Source: Streptomyces sp. NBC_00582 (lineage in GTDB: Bacteria; Actinomycetota; Actinomycetes; Streptomycetales; Streptomycetaceae). From it: a stretch of 64,000 bases of DNA. Positions within the stretch are counted from its first letter, which is position 1. Each line of letters begins with the position of its first letter. Positions 16,903 through 24,757 of the stretch are shown piece after piece. Under the pieces are notes generated by a model, which was not told the DNA's origin, searched no databases, and saw only the letters and a program-made list of their open reading frames with translations. Position numbers and translations under genes: made by a program. The stretch spans positions 6,200,001-6,264,000 of the forward strand of contig NZ_CP107772.1 in assembly GCF_036345155.1 (NCBI RefSeq), given 5' to 3'.

Positions 16903-16985
16903 CGCTTCGGCCTCCTTTCTTCGTGGGTGGGAATCGTGGGGATTTCGGGAATCGCGGGAATCCGGGAATCGCGGACCGGGTGCGA

Positions 16986-17168
16986 CTACTCGCCCCAGTC
17001 CTCCTCGACCTCGGGCGCGAGGACCAGACGGGGCGGCTCGACCGACTCCACCTCGAGTTCGATCGCGCACTCCGGGCACTCGATGATCTCGCCGACCCGC
17101 GGGTCGTTCTCCCACGGAACCTCGGCGGCGCATTCGAGACATTCGGTGGCGGTCAGGGTCTGGGACAT
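16986..17168 (-). CDS. LysW-like amino-group carrier protein
   Basis: A 60-residue acidic protein with two Cys pairs (ECLEC and ECPEC), which bind zinc in LysW, and the exact family C-terminus EDWGE. The terminal Glu side chain is the attachment point that masks the amino group of the growing intermediate and gives the pathway enzymes a charged handle. The ATG at 17168 follows AGAGGAA. Streptomyces makes lysine by the diaminopimelate route, so a LysW here belongs to secondary metabolism; known examples are vazabitide, azinomycin, ficellomycin and s56-p1 clusters. It is the first structural gene after the LysR regulator. Confidence 0.95.
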   Translation of the reverse strand: MSQTLTATECLECAAEVPWENDPRVGEIIECPECAIELEVESVEPPRLVLAPEVEEDWGE

Positions 17169-17256
17169 GGGAATTCCTCTCACTGTGCGGAACGGGTGGA
17201 AACCGAAGGAACAACAGGGACTGTATCCCTGGGAATTCGCTCCGTTCGGCCGCTTT

Positions 17257-18198
17257 TCATGAGGGGCTCGAATGGGAGTGAACGCGGCTGCTTATGCGGG
17301 AGAGCGGAAGGACGGTGGGCCCGGCCGGCTCCAGCGGATAGCCCTGCAACGCCTGCCGGAACGCCTTCTCCGCGATCCGCGCGAAGTCCTCCGGGGCGGC
17401 GCCCGGCGCCAGCGCCAGGGTCACCGGCAGCGGGGCCGGCGGCTCGGGCAGCCCCGGGTGGACGGTCCTCGCCAGCCCCCACAGCTCGTCGCCGTTGGCG
17501 ACCAGGCAGGTCATGCCGAGGCCCGCCTTCGCCGCCGAGCGCAGCCCGATCAGCTCCGGGCCCTCGTACGCGATCCGCCAGGCCACCCCCGCCCGGTCGA
17601 GGACCTCGCCGACCCCGGCGCGCAGGGTGCAGGGCGTCGGGAACAGGGCCAGCGGCAGCGTGTCGCGCTCGCCGATCGCGGGACGGCCGAACCAGCCCAG
17701 CCGCATCCGGCCCAGCTCCGTGGTCCGCGTCCCCGGCTCCGCCGGCCCGGCCTGCAGCAGCAGCGCCGCGTCCAGCTGACCGGTGCCGAGCTGCTGGGCC
17801 AGCGCCTCGCTCGCCCCCGTGCGCACCCTGAGCTGCACATGCGGCAGCCCCCGGTTGACGCGGCGCAGGAACTCGGGGAGGACCTCGGCGAGCTGGCTGG
17901 TCACCCCGACCGACAGCAGCACCTGGCCGGCCTCGGGCACGAACCGGGCCACGGCCTCGTCGTTGAGGGCCACCATGCGGCGGGCGTACTCGAGCAGTTC
18001 CTCGCCCTGCGGGCTGAGCCGCATCTCGCGCCCCGTGGAGGCGAAGACCGGCCGCTTGATCAGGCCGCTGAGCTGGCGGATCTGCTGGCTCACCGCGGGC
18101 TGGGTGATGTGCAGGGCCTCCGCGGCCCGCCTGAACCCCCCGTGCTCGACCACCGCCACCAACGCCCTCAGGCGATTTATCTGCAAGTCGTGACGCAT
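17257..18198 (-). CDS. LysR-family transcriptional regulator
   Basis: A 313-residue protein. The N-terminal winged helix-turn-helix (RALVAVVEHGGFRRAAEALH, then ITQPAVSQQIRQLSGLI) and the long ligand-binding domain are standard for LysR regulators. The start at 18198 matches the usual family N-terminus (MRHDLQINRLRALV); longer frames upstream have no ribosome site. It precedes LysW by 88 nt on the same strand and is divergent from the capsid-like gene, so it is well placed to control both arms of the cluster. The co-inducer is unknown. The C-terminal 25 residues run past the usual family end. Confidence 0.88.
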   Translation of the reverse strand: MRHDLQINRLRALVAVVEHGGFRRAAEALHITQPAVSQQIRQLSGLIKRPVFASTGREMRLSPQGEELLEYARRMVALNDEAVARFVPEAGQVLLSVGVTSQLAEVLPEFLRRVNRGLPHVQLRVRTGASEALAQQLGTGQLDAALLLQAGPAEPGTRTTELGRMRLGWFGRPAIGERDTLPLALFPTPCTLRAGVGEVLDRAGVAWRIAYEGPELIGLRSAAKAGLGMTCLVANGDELWGLARTVHPGLPEPPAPLPVTLALAPGAAPEDFARIAEKAFRQALQGYPLEPAGPTVLPLSRISSRVHSHSSPS

Positions 18199-18355
18199 TC
18201 TCCCACCCCGTCCAAGTCGAATTCCTGGCGCTGACCGCAGCCTAGGACGGAGCGCTTCCGCACGGCCACGGCGCAGCTCACGGGATGGGTATGAGATCTT
18301 CATGATCGGCGTGTGCAGATCTCCTGAACGGGCCGGGGGCGGGAATCACCGCACC

Positions 18356-18370
18356 TTATTCAGGCCATAA
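18356..18370. promoter_or_regulatory. LysR-type box in the divergent regulator/shell-gene promoter region
   Basis: The dyad TTAT-N7-ATAA fits the T-N11-A form of LysR boxes. It lies in the 278-nt gap 18199-18476, inside an unusually A/T-rich patch (about 18350-18430) for this genome. The patch is the likely promoter of the forward operon; the LysR gene product is the likely binder. Confidence 0.45.
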
Positions 18371-18476
18371 AAAACAGGCGCCGCATTACCCCCTGCAATG
18401 CATTCGGGAAGCCTACTGTCATTTCAGAACCGAGACCTTGAAGCACGTTCCTTCGAGAGCTACCCAGGGAGCAGAC

Positions 18477-19367
18477 ATGCTGGCAGCGACCGCCTCCTCC
18501 GCAGTGACGCAGGGCGTCCGGATACAGCTCGCCGACCCCGGTCTGGCCGAGCGCAGCCCGGGCGAGGAGTTCGCCTGGTCGGTGCGCGGGGCCGCGGCCG
18601 GCGAGGACCGCGTCGTACCGTTCCGCGCCCATCTCCCGGCGGTGTTCCCGCTGTTCGCGACCCGCCCTCGGTACGCGGTGCGGCACCTGCTGAAGACGGC
18701 GTCGGTCGCCGACGCCCCCGTGCCGTACGTGCACGAGCCGGCCGCGCACCTCGCGCCCTCCGGCACCTCCTACCGCACCACCCCCGAGGGCTCCTTCACC
18801 TCCCGCGTGGAGCACGCCGCACTGACCGACCTGAAGGTGCGGGTGCCGCTGCCCGCGGGGCTGCTCGACGAGCCGTCGCTGCTCGCCTCCTTCGTCGACT
18901 ACCGGGTCCTGGTCCGGCTGTCGGTGGTGGAGAACCAGACCCTGCTGCACGGCAGCGACGACAAGGCCGTCACCGGCCTGCTCGCCCTGCCCGGCATCCG
19001 CCGCGGCCCGCTCGGCGACGACGTGTACGCGGCGATCACCGAGGCGGCCGCCGAGGTCGAGGAGACCGGCGGCTCCTGCGACGGCATCGTCGTGCACCCC
19101 TTCACCTACTGGGAGCTGGTGCACGCCGGCGTCCTCGGGCAGCTCGGAGCGGCCGGCATCACCGTCTCCCGCACCCGCATGATCCCGCGCGACCAGATCC
19201 TCCTCGGCGACTTCCGCGCCGCCGTCACCCTCCTCGTCCCCGACGTGGCCTCCCTCGCCCTGCTGCGCGGCCAGGGCCCGGACGGCTCCGACGTCGTCGA
19301 GGCCACCACCCGCGTCGGACTCGCCGTCCACCTGCCCCAGCACTTCCTGCTGCTGAGCCGCGACTGA
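18477..19367 (+). CDS. HK97-fold capsid-like shell protein (family 3-like encapsulin)
   Basis: A 296-residue protein with the residue pattern of HK97-type major capsid proteins and of encapsulins derived from them: an extended-loop region with conserved strand pattern (SYRTTPEGSFTSRVEHA, DLKVRVPLPAGLLDEPSLLA), the spine-helix region RVLVRLSVVENQTLLHGSD with VTGLLALPGI, and the A-domain CDGIVVHPFTYWELVHAGVLGQL, then ILLGDFRAAV. ATG 18477 has a GGGAG site; TTG 18438 would add 13 residues. No portal, protease, tail or terminase gene is near, so it is not prophage. It heads the operon with the sulfotransferase. Family knowledge: HK97-fold shells inside natural-product clusters were described computationally as family 3 encapsulins. 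Self-assembly here is inferred. Confidence 0.85.
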   Translation: MLAATASSAVTQGVRIQLADPGLAERSPGEEFAWSVRGAAAGEDRVVPFRAHLPAVFPLFATRPRYAVRHLLKTASVADAPVPYVHEPAAHLAPSGTSYRTTPEGSFTSRVEHAALTDLKVRVPLPAGLLDEPSLLASFVDYRVLVRLSVVENQTLLHGSDDKAVTGLLALPGIRRGPLGDDVYAAITEAAAEVEETGGSCDGIVVHPFTYWELVHAGVLGQLGAAGITVSRTRMIPRDQILLGDFRAAVTLLVPDVASLALLRGQGPDGSDVVEATTRVGLAVHLPQHFLLLSRD

Positions 19368-19418
19368 CCGCCCGCCCACCGCGACACCGTCCCGTCTCCC
19401 GCCGACGAAGGGAACCCC

Positions 19419-20504
19419 ATGTCCGGCCCCCCTGTCCGGGTCCTCTACATCACCGGATGGATGCGCAGCGGCAGCACGCTGCTCGGCAACGTCCTCAACG
19501 AGCTGCCCGGTGTACGGCACATCGGCGAACTGCACTTCCTGTGGAAGAACGGCGTCCTCGGCGCCGGCACCAACTCCAGCTGCGGCTGCGGGCAGCCGCT
19601 GACCGGGTGCCCGCTGTGGTCCGAGGCGCTGGCCGCGCTGCCCGCCGGCGGCACCGAGGCGACCGCGCACCGCATGCTCGCCCTCCAGCGGAAGCTGATG
19701 CGCACCCGGCACACCGGGGCCCGGCTCGCCGAGGCCCGCGGGGCGCGGCCCGTGGACGCGGGCGTCACCGAACTGCTCGACCAGTCGGCCGCCGTCTACC
19801 GGGGGACGGCCGCCCACGGCGCCGACCGGCTGGTGGTGGACGGCTCCAAGTGCCCTGCGGAGGCCGCCGCCCTGCTGGGCCGGGGCGACCTCGACGTGAA
19901 GGTGCTGCACATCGTGCGCGACCCGAGGGCCACGGCACTGTCGTACCGCAGCGCCAAGGAGTACATCGACCCGATGTCCCCGGCCCGCTCCAGCGGCTAC
20001 TGGACGGCCTTCAACCTCGCCTCGGAACGCGTGGGCCGGCAGGCACCGGACCGCTACCTCCGCATCCGCCACGAGGACCTCTCCACCCGTCCCCGGGAGA
20101 CCGTCGCCGAGGTGCTGCGGTTCGCGGGCCTGGACGACGAGGTGCCCGTCGACACCGCGGGCCGCGTCACCCTCGGCGTCAACCACACCGTCACCGGCAA
20201 CCCGGACCGGCTGCGGCGCGGGGTGACGGCGATCCGCCCCGACGAGCGCTGGCGCACCGCCCTGTCCACCGCCGACATCGCCGCGGCGACGGCCCCGGCC
20301 CTGCCCCTGCTCGCCCGCTACGGCTACCCGACGGCCCCCGGCCGGCCCTCCGCCGGCGGCCCGTCCTCCGGTACGCCGTCCTCCGGTACGCCGTCCAGGG
20401 CCACGCGTCCCGCCGAGGCGCCCCGCGCCGGCGCCCCGTCCTCCCGCACGGCCGCCCGCGAGACGGGCGTCGTCCGCCCGCTGTGGCCCGGTGAGCTCTG
20501 GTGA
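19419..20504 (+). CDS. PAPS-dependent sulfotransferase with disordered C-terminal tail
   Basis: A 361-residue enzyme. The 5'-phosphosulfate loop is TGWMRSGSTLLGNVLNE (from about residue 12) and the 3'-phosphate motif IVRDPRATALSYRS starts at residue 165. The catalytic domain ends near residue 305. Residues 306-361 are a Pro/Ala/Gly/Ser-rich tail with an internal SSGTP repeat, ending in GVVRPLWPGELW. Such a flexible linker plus a short hydrophobic end resembles encapsulin cargo-loading peptides. ATG 19419 has a GAAGGGA site. It follows the shell gene by 51 nt and overlaps the SDR gene by 4 nt. Sulfation of a hydroxyl on the LysW-bound chain to make a leaving group is inferred from the vazabitide precedent. 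Confidence 0.88.
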   Translation: MSGPPVRVLYITGWMRSGSTLLGNVLNELPGVRHIGELHFLWKNGVLGAGTNSSCGCGQPLTGCPLWSEALAALPAGGTEATAHRMLALQRKLMRTRHTGARLAEARGARPVDAGVTELLDQSAAVYRGTAAHGADRLVVDGSKCPAEAAALLGRGDLDVKVLHIVRDPRATALSYRSAKEYIDPMSPARSSGYWTAFNLASERVGRQAPDRYLRIRHEDLSTRPRETVAEVLRFAGLDDEVPVDTAGRVTLGVNHTVTGNPDRLRRGVTAIRPDERWRTALSTADIAAATAPALPLLARYGYPTAPGRPSAGGPSSGTPSSGTPSRATRPAEAPRAGAPSSRTAARETGVVRPLWPGELW

Positions 20505-21271
20505 ACCTCGGACTGTCCGGGCGGGCCGCCCTCGTCGCCGCCTCCAGCAGCGGCATCGGACTCGCCGTCGCCAAGGTGCTCGCCGCCGAGGGCGCCGACG
20601 TGTCGATCTGCGGCCGTGACCCCGGCCGGCTCGCCGCCGCCCACCGGGAGGTCGACGCGAGCGGGCCCGGCCGGGTGCTCAGCCGGGTGGTGGACCTGCG
20701 CGACGAACACGCCGCCGCCGCCTGGGTACGGCACACCGCCGAGGAGTTCGGAGCGCTGCACGTCGTCGTCAGCAACTCCGGCGGGGTGCCCTTCGGGCCC
20801 GTACAGGACTTCGAGGTCGCCCAGTACCGGGAGGCCGTCAACGACAACCTGCTGCCGCACGTCTCGCTGTCCCTGGCGGCCGCGCCGTACCTGCGCGCGG
20901 CCGGCTGGGGCCGGATCGTGATGATCACCTCCGAGTCGGTGCGGCAGCCCCATCCGGGCAGCGGACTGTCCTCGGTCGCCCGGCTCGGTGTCCTCGGCTT
21001 CGCCAAGGGCCTCGTCGAGGCCTTCGGCCCCGCCGGCGTCACCGTCAACGTCCTCGCCCCCGGCTTCCACCGCACGCCCATCCTCGACGTCCAGTACGGC
21101 GACCGGGTCGAGGAACGCCTCGCCGAGGTCGCCGCCGGCATCCCCCTCGGCCGCATCGGCCGCGCCGAGGACCTGGGCGCCCTGGTCGCCTTCCTCGCCA
21201 GCACCCAGGCCGCCTTCGTCACGGGCACGGTCCTCGTGGCGGACGGCGGCAACACCAGGGCCATCCCCTGA
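20501..21271 (+). CDS. SDR-family protein lacking the canonical catalytic Tyr-Lys
   Basis: A 256-residue Rossmann-fold short-chain dehydrogenase/reductase. The cofactor loop reads AASSSGIGLAVAKVLAAEGAD and the NNAG-equivalent is SNSGG. After the Ser of MITSESV, the place of the Tyr-x-x-x-Lys pair reads SSVAR, so Tyr is Ser and Lys is Arg in my alignment. A subgroup of SDRs with this change exists, and their chemistry is unclear. The GTG start overlaps the sulfotransferase stop (GTGA), so the two are coupled. It could reduce the ketone left after C2 transfer on the LysW-bound intermediate, or act with the sulfotransferase. The C-terminal GTVLVADGGNT is normal. Confidence 0.85.
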   Translation: MNLGLSGRAALVAASSSGIGLAVAKVLAAEGADVSICGRDPGRLAAAHREVDASGPGRVLSRVVDLRDEHAAAAWVRHTAEEFGALHVVVSNSGGVPFGPVQDFEVAQYREAVNDNLLPHVSLSLAAAPYLRAAGWGRIVMITSESVRQPHPGSGLSSVARLGVLGFAKGLVEAFGPAGVTVNVLAPGFHRTPILDVQYGDRVEERLAEVAAGIPLGRIGRAEDLGALVAFLASTQAAFVTGTVLVADGGNTRAIP

Positions 21272-21319
21272 CACCCCGCCCCCCGCGCACCACGTCCCGA
21301 CACCCGAAGGAGTACCGAC

Positions 21320-23191
21320 ATGCCCCCGGGATCCGCCCCACCCCTGGGCGAGACGGCCAGCGCCCGCGAACCCGCCCTCCACGTCGTCAAACTCGGCAGC
21401 GCCACCCTCACCCACCCCCACGTCTTCGACGAGGTCGCAGCCCTCCGCGCCCGCGGCGCCCGAGTCCTCCTGATCGCGGGCGGCGCCCAGGGCATCGCCG
21501 AGCACTACCGACGCACCGGCCGTGAGATCCGCACCCTCCTCTCCCGCGCCGGCGACGAGATCCGCTACTGCCCGCCGGAGGAGATGCGGCACATCGTCGC
21601 CGCCTACGAGGAGGTCACCCTCCCCCTCGTCGAGCGGGAGCTGACCCGCCGCGGCCTGTCGGTGTACGCCTCGGTGGCCCGCACCGGCGCCCTGGTGACG
21701 GCGGCCCCCAACGGCCCCCTGCGGGTGCGCGACGGCGACCGGCTCCGCCTGGTCCGCGACCACCGCGCCGGCACCGTGCACCGCGTCGACGCCCCCCGCG
21801 TCACCGCCCTCCTCGACGCCTTCGACGTGGTCTGTCTCTCCCCGCCGGTCGCCGCCACCGACGACGGCACCCCCCTCAACGTCGACGCCGACGTCCTCGC
21901 CGCCACCCTGGCCCGCGCCCTGAACGCCGACCATCTGCGCCTGGTCACCGGCACCGCCGGACTCCTCGCCGACCCCGCCGACCCGACCAGCACGCTGCGC
22001 CACCTCGGCCGGGGGGAGGGCGGCCGGTACGCCCGCGGCCGGATGCGGCAGAAGGTGCGCGCCGCCGAGATCGCCATCGACGGCCCCTCCGACACCGCGA
22101 TCACCGGCCCGCACACCCTGTCCACCACCGGCGCCACCCGCTTCTGGGCGGCCACCCCGCCCGCCGCCGACCTCACCCTGCTCTCCCGCACCGTGCAGAT
22201 CTCCTCCGTCTCCCGCGACGAACGCGAACTCGCCGTCCTGCTCGCGGACTGGTGCGCCGAGCAGGGCATCAAGAGCGAGATCGACGCCGTCGGCAACCTG
22301 GTCGCCACCAAGGGCGCGGGCGAGCGCCGGCTGCTGATGCTCGGTCACCTCGACACCGTGCCCTACCGGTGGCCGGTGCGCTGGGACGGCGAGACGCTCT
22401 CCGGGCGCGGCTCGGTCGACGCCAAGGGCAGCCTGGTCGCCTTCCTGGAGACCCTCGCGGCCTACGAACCGCCGGAGGGCGTCGAGCTCCGGGTGGTCGG
22501 CGCCGTCGAGGAGGAGATCACCGGAGCCGGCGCCTTCCACGTCCGCGACAGCTACCCGGCCGACGCGGTGATCGTCGGCGAGCCCAGCGGTGCCGCCGCC
22601 CTCACCCTCGGCTACTACGGCCTGGTCAAGATCCGCCTGCACACCCGGGAGTGCGTCGGCCACACCGCCGGCGAGGGCGTCCGTACGGCCGGCGACCGGC
22701 TGGTGGAGGCGCTCACCGCCGTACGCGCCGCCGTCACCGCCACCGCCCCCGACGCGCTCACCGCGACGCTCGGGGTGCGCGCCCTCAACGAGGGCGACGT
22801 CCAGGCGGGGGAGGCCGTGGTCGACGTACGCCTGCCGCCGGGGCACGCGGTCGAGACGCTCCTCGAGGCCCTCGGCGCCGCCGTGTCCGAGCCCGTCCGC
22901 CTCGACGTGCTCCGCGCCACGCCCGGCGTGGCCACCCCGCGCACCAGCCCCCTCGTCAAGGCGTTCCAACGCGCCTTCCGCACCGAGGAGTCGAGACCCC
23001 GCTACCTGATGAAGAAGGGCAGCAGCGACATGAACACGCTCGCCACCACCTGGCGGGGCGTCCCCATGGTCGCCTACGGCCCCGGCGACGCGAGCCTCGA
23101 CCACACCCCCGCCGAACACCTGCCCGCGGCCGAGTTCCGGCAGGCCCGGCGTCTGCTGACCGCCGCCGTCCGAGAATGGAGCACGATGTGA
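21320..23191 (+). CDS. Fused LysZ-like kinase and LysK-like hydrolase of the amino-group-carrier pathway
   Basis: A 623-residue two-domain protein. Residues about 20-275 match LysZ/ArgB amino-acid kinases (VVKLGSATL; VVCLSPPVAATDDGTPLNVD; YARGRMRQKVRAAE). Residues about 285-623 match M20 metallopeptidases of the LysK type (metal ligands in LGHLDTVP, GRGSVDAKGS and GAVEEEITGAG; late KKGSSDMNTLA). The kinase would phosphorylate the gamma-carboxylate of carrier-bound glutamate, and the hydrolase would cut the finished amino acid off LysW. In the usual lysine pathway these are separate proteins acting at opposite ends. It starts 48 nt after the SDR gene and overlaps CysC by 4 nt. Both active sites look intact. 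Confidence 0.92.
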   Translation: MPPGSAPPLGETASAREPALHVVKLGSATLTHPHVFDEVAALRARGARVLLIAGGAQGIAEHYRRTGREIRTLLSRAGDEIRYCPPEEMRHIVAAYEEVTLPLVERELTRRGLSVYASVARTGALVTAAPNGPLRVRDGDRLRLVRDHRAGTVHRVDAPRVTALLDAFDVVCLSPPVAATDDGTPLNVDADVLAATLARALNADHLRLVTGTAGLLADPADPTSTLRHLGRGEGGRYARGRMRQKVRAAEIAIDGPSDTAITGPHTLSTTGATRFWAATPPAADLTLLSRTVQISSVSRDERELAVLLADWCAEQGIKSEIDAVGNLVATKGAGERRLLMLGHLDTVPYRWPVRWDGETLSGRGSVDAKGSLVAFLETLAAYEPPEGVELRVVGAVEEEITGAGAFHVRDSYPADAVIVGEPSGAAALTLGYYGLVKIRLHTRECVGHTAGEGVRTAGDRLVEALTAVRAAVTATAPDALTATLGVRALNEGDVQAGEAVVDVRLPPGHAVETLLEALGAAVSEPVRLDVLRATPGVATPRTSPLVKAFQRAFRTEESRPRYLMKKGSSDMNTLATTWRGVPMVAYGPGDASLDHTPAEHLPAAEFRQARRLLTAAVREWSTM

Positions 23192-23823
23192 CCCCGCCGA
23201 CCACGGCCCTTGGCCCCGGCCTCATCGCCCCGCCGCACCACCCCACCGACCCCGCGCGCCCGACGGCCGCCCCCTCCTTCTGCACCTGCTACCCCGGCGC
23301 GACCGTCTGGCTGACCGGCCTGCCCAGCTCCGGCAAGACCACCGTCGCGCAGGCCACCGCCGACGTCCTGACCGCCGCCGGCCGCCGCGCCGAGGTGCTC
23401 GACGGCGACGCCCTGCGCCGCACCCTCTCCGACGGCCTCGGCTTCTCCCGTGAGGACCGCCACCGCAACGTGACCCGCATCGGCCATGTCGCGCACGTCC
23501 TCGCCCGCAACGGCGTCCTCGCCCTCGTCCCCGTCATCGCCCCCTACGCCGACTCCCGCGCCGCCGTCCGCGACCTGCACCGCGAGAGCCGCACCCCCTA
23601 CCTGGAGGTGCATGTGGCCGCCCCGGTCGAGGTGTGCTCCGTACGGGACGTCAAGGGCCTGTACGCCCGCCGCGCCGCCGGCCGGCTCAGCGGACTGACC
23701 GGTGTCGACGCCCCGTACGAGGAGCCCCTCGCGCCCGACCTGCGGATCGACTCGCACACCGAGTCCGTCGACAGCTCGGTCGCCGCCCTGCTCGCCCTGC
23801 TCGCGGAGAGGGGCCTGGCATGA
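23188..23823 (+). CDS. cysC: Adenylylsulfate (APS) kinase
   Basis: A 211-residue protein with the P-loop GLPSSGKTT, the GD and RN motifs of APS kinases (LDGDALRRTLSDGLGFSRED, then RHRNVTRIGHVA) and DVKGLYARRAAG. It phosphorylates APS to PAPS, the sulfate donor for the sulfotransferase. The GTG at 23188 has a GGAG 6 nt upstream and overlaps the previous stop; an ATG at 23176 is the alternative. Residues 1-30 are a Pro/Ala/His-rich extension before the kinase fold, of possible interest as a second flexible tail in this operon. Because only sulfate activation genes and no sulfite-reducing genes are here, the set serves sulfation rather than cysteine synthesis. Confidence 0.93.
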   Translation: MTPPTTALGPGLIAPPHHPTDPARPTAAPSFCTCYPGATVWLTGLPSSGKTTVAQATADVLTAAGRRAEVLDGDALRRTLSDGLGFSREDRHRNVTRIGHVAHVLARNGVLALVPVIAPYADSRAAVRDLHRESRTPYLEVHVAAPVEVCSVRDVKGLYARRAAGRLSGLTGVDAPYEEPLAPDLRIDSHTESVDSSVAALLALLAERGLA

Positions 23824-24755
23824 CCACCCTGACGACCGACACCAGGACCGAGACCGAGACCTACGCCCTCTCCCACCTCGACACCGTCGAGTCGGAGGCC
23901 CTGCACATCTTCCGTGAGGTGGCGGGCGAGTTCGAGCGGCCGGTGCTGCTGTTCTCCGGCGGCAAGGACTCCATCGTCATGCTGCATCTGGCGCTGAAGG
24001 CGTTCGCCCCCGCCGCGATCCCCTTCTCCCTGCTGCACGTCGACACCGGCCACAACTTCCCCGAGGTCCTCGCCTACCGGGACCGCGTGGTGGCCCGCCA
24101 CCACCTCAGGCTGCACGTGGCCCGCGTCCAGGACTACCTCGACGACGGCCGGCTCCGCGAGCGCCCCGACGGCACCCGCAACCCCCTGCAGACCGTCCCG
24201 CTGCTCGACGCCCTCACCGCCGGGCGGCACGACGCCGTGTTCGGCGGGGGCCGGCGCGACGAGGAGAAGGCCCGCGCCAAGGAGCGCGTGTTCTCGCTGC
24301 GCGACGAGTTCGGCGCCTGGGACCCGCGCCGCCAGCGCCCCGAACTGTGGTCCCTCTACAACGGCCGGCACGCCCCCGGCGAACACGTCCGTGTCTTCCC
24401 GCTGTCCAACTGGACCGAGCTCGACGTGTGGCAGTACATCCAGCGCGAGGCCATCGAACTGCCCTCGATCTACTACGCCCACGAGCGGGAGGTCTTCGCC
24501 CGCGCCGGCATGTGGCTGGCGCCCGGCGACTGGGGCGGCCCCCGCGAGGGCGAACACCTGCGGACCCGGCGGGTCCGCTACCGCACGGTCGGCGACATGT
24601 CCTGCACCGGCGCCGTGGAGTCGACCGCCGGCACCGTCGCCGAGGTGATCGAGGAGATCGCCGCCTCCCGGCTCACCGAGCGGGGCGCCACCCGCGCCGA
24701 CGACAAGCTCTCCGAAGCCGCCATGGAAGACCGCAAGAGGGAGGGCTACTTCTAG
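23820..24755 (+). CDS. cysD: Sulfate adenylyltransferase subunit 2
   Basis: A 311-residue protein of the PP-loop ATPase group. The signature LLFSGGKDSIVMLHLALKAF binds ATP pyrophosphate, and the later regions DAVFGGGRRDEEKARAKERVFS, WNPLW-equivalent LSNWTELDVWQYIQ and GDMSCTGAVES are typical of CysD. With CysN it makes APS from sulfate and ATP. It overlaps CysC by 4 nt (ATGA) and ends 2 nt before CysN, so the three are translated together. Normal length and no missing motif. Confidence 0.95.
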   Translation: MTTLTTDTRTETETYALSHLDTVESEALHIFREVAGEFERPVLLFSGGKDSIVMLHLALKAFAPAAIPFSLLHVDTGHNFPEVLAYRDRVVARHHLRLHVARVQDYLDDGRLRERPDGTRNPLQTVPLLDALTAGRHDAVFGGGRRDEEKARAKERVFSLRDEFGAWDPRRQRPELWSLYNGRHAPGEHVRVFPLSNWTELDVWQYIQREAIELPSIYYAHEREVFARAGMWLAPGDWGGPREGEHLRTRRVRYRTVGDMSCTGAVESTAGTVAEVIEEIAASRLTERGATRADDKLSEAAMEDRKREGYF

Positions 24756-24757
24756 CC

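Noticed and set aside
15017..17168. LysW/LysX/LysY genes as a primary lysine or arginine pathway
   Set aside because: Streptomyces uses the diaminopimelate and acetylated-arginine routes, and the set lacks the aminotransferase and homocitrate steps while having transketolase and sulfation genes.
18477..19367. Capsid-like gene as part of a prophage or phage-tail element
   Set aside because: No terminase, portal, protease, tail or integrase gene is visible within 15 kb on either side, and all neighbours are biosynthetic with short spacings.
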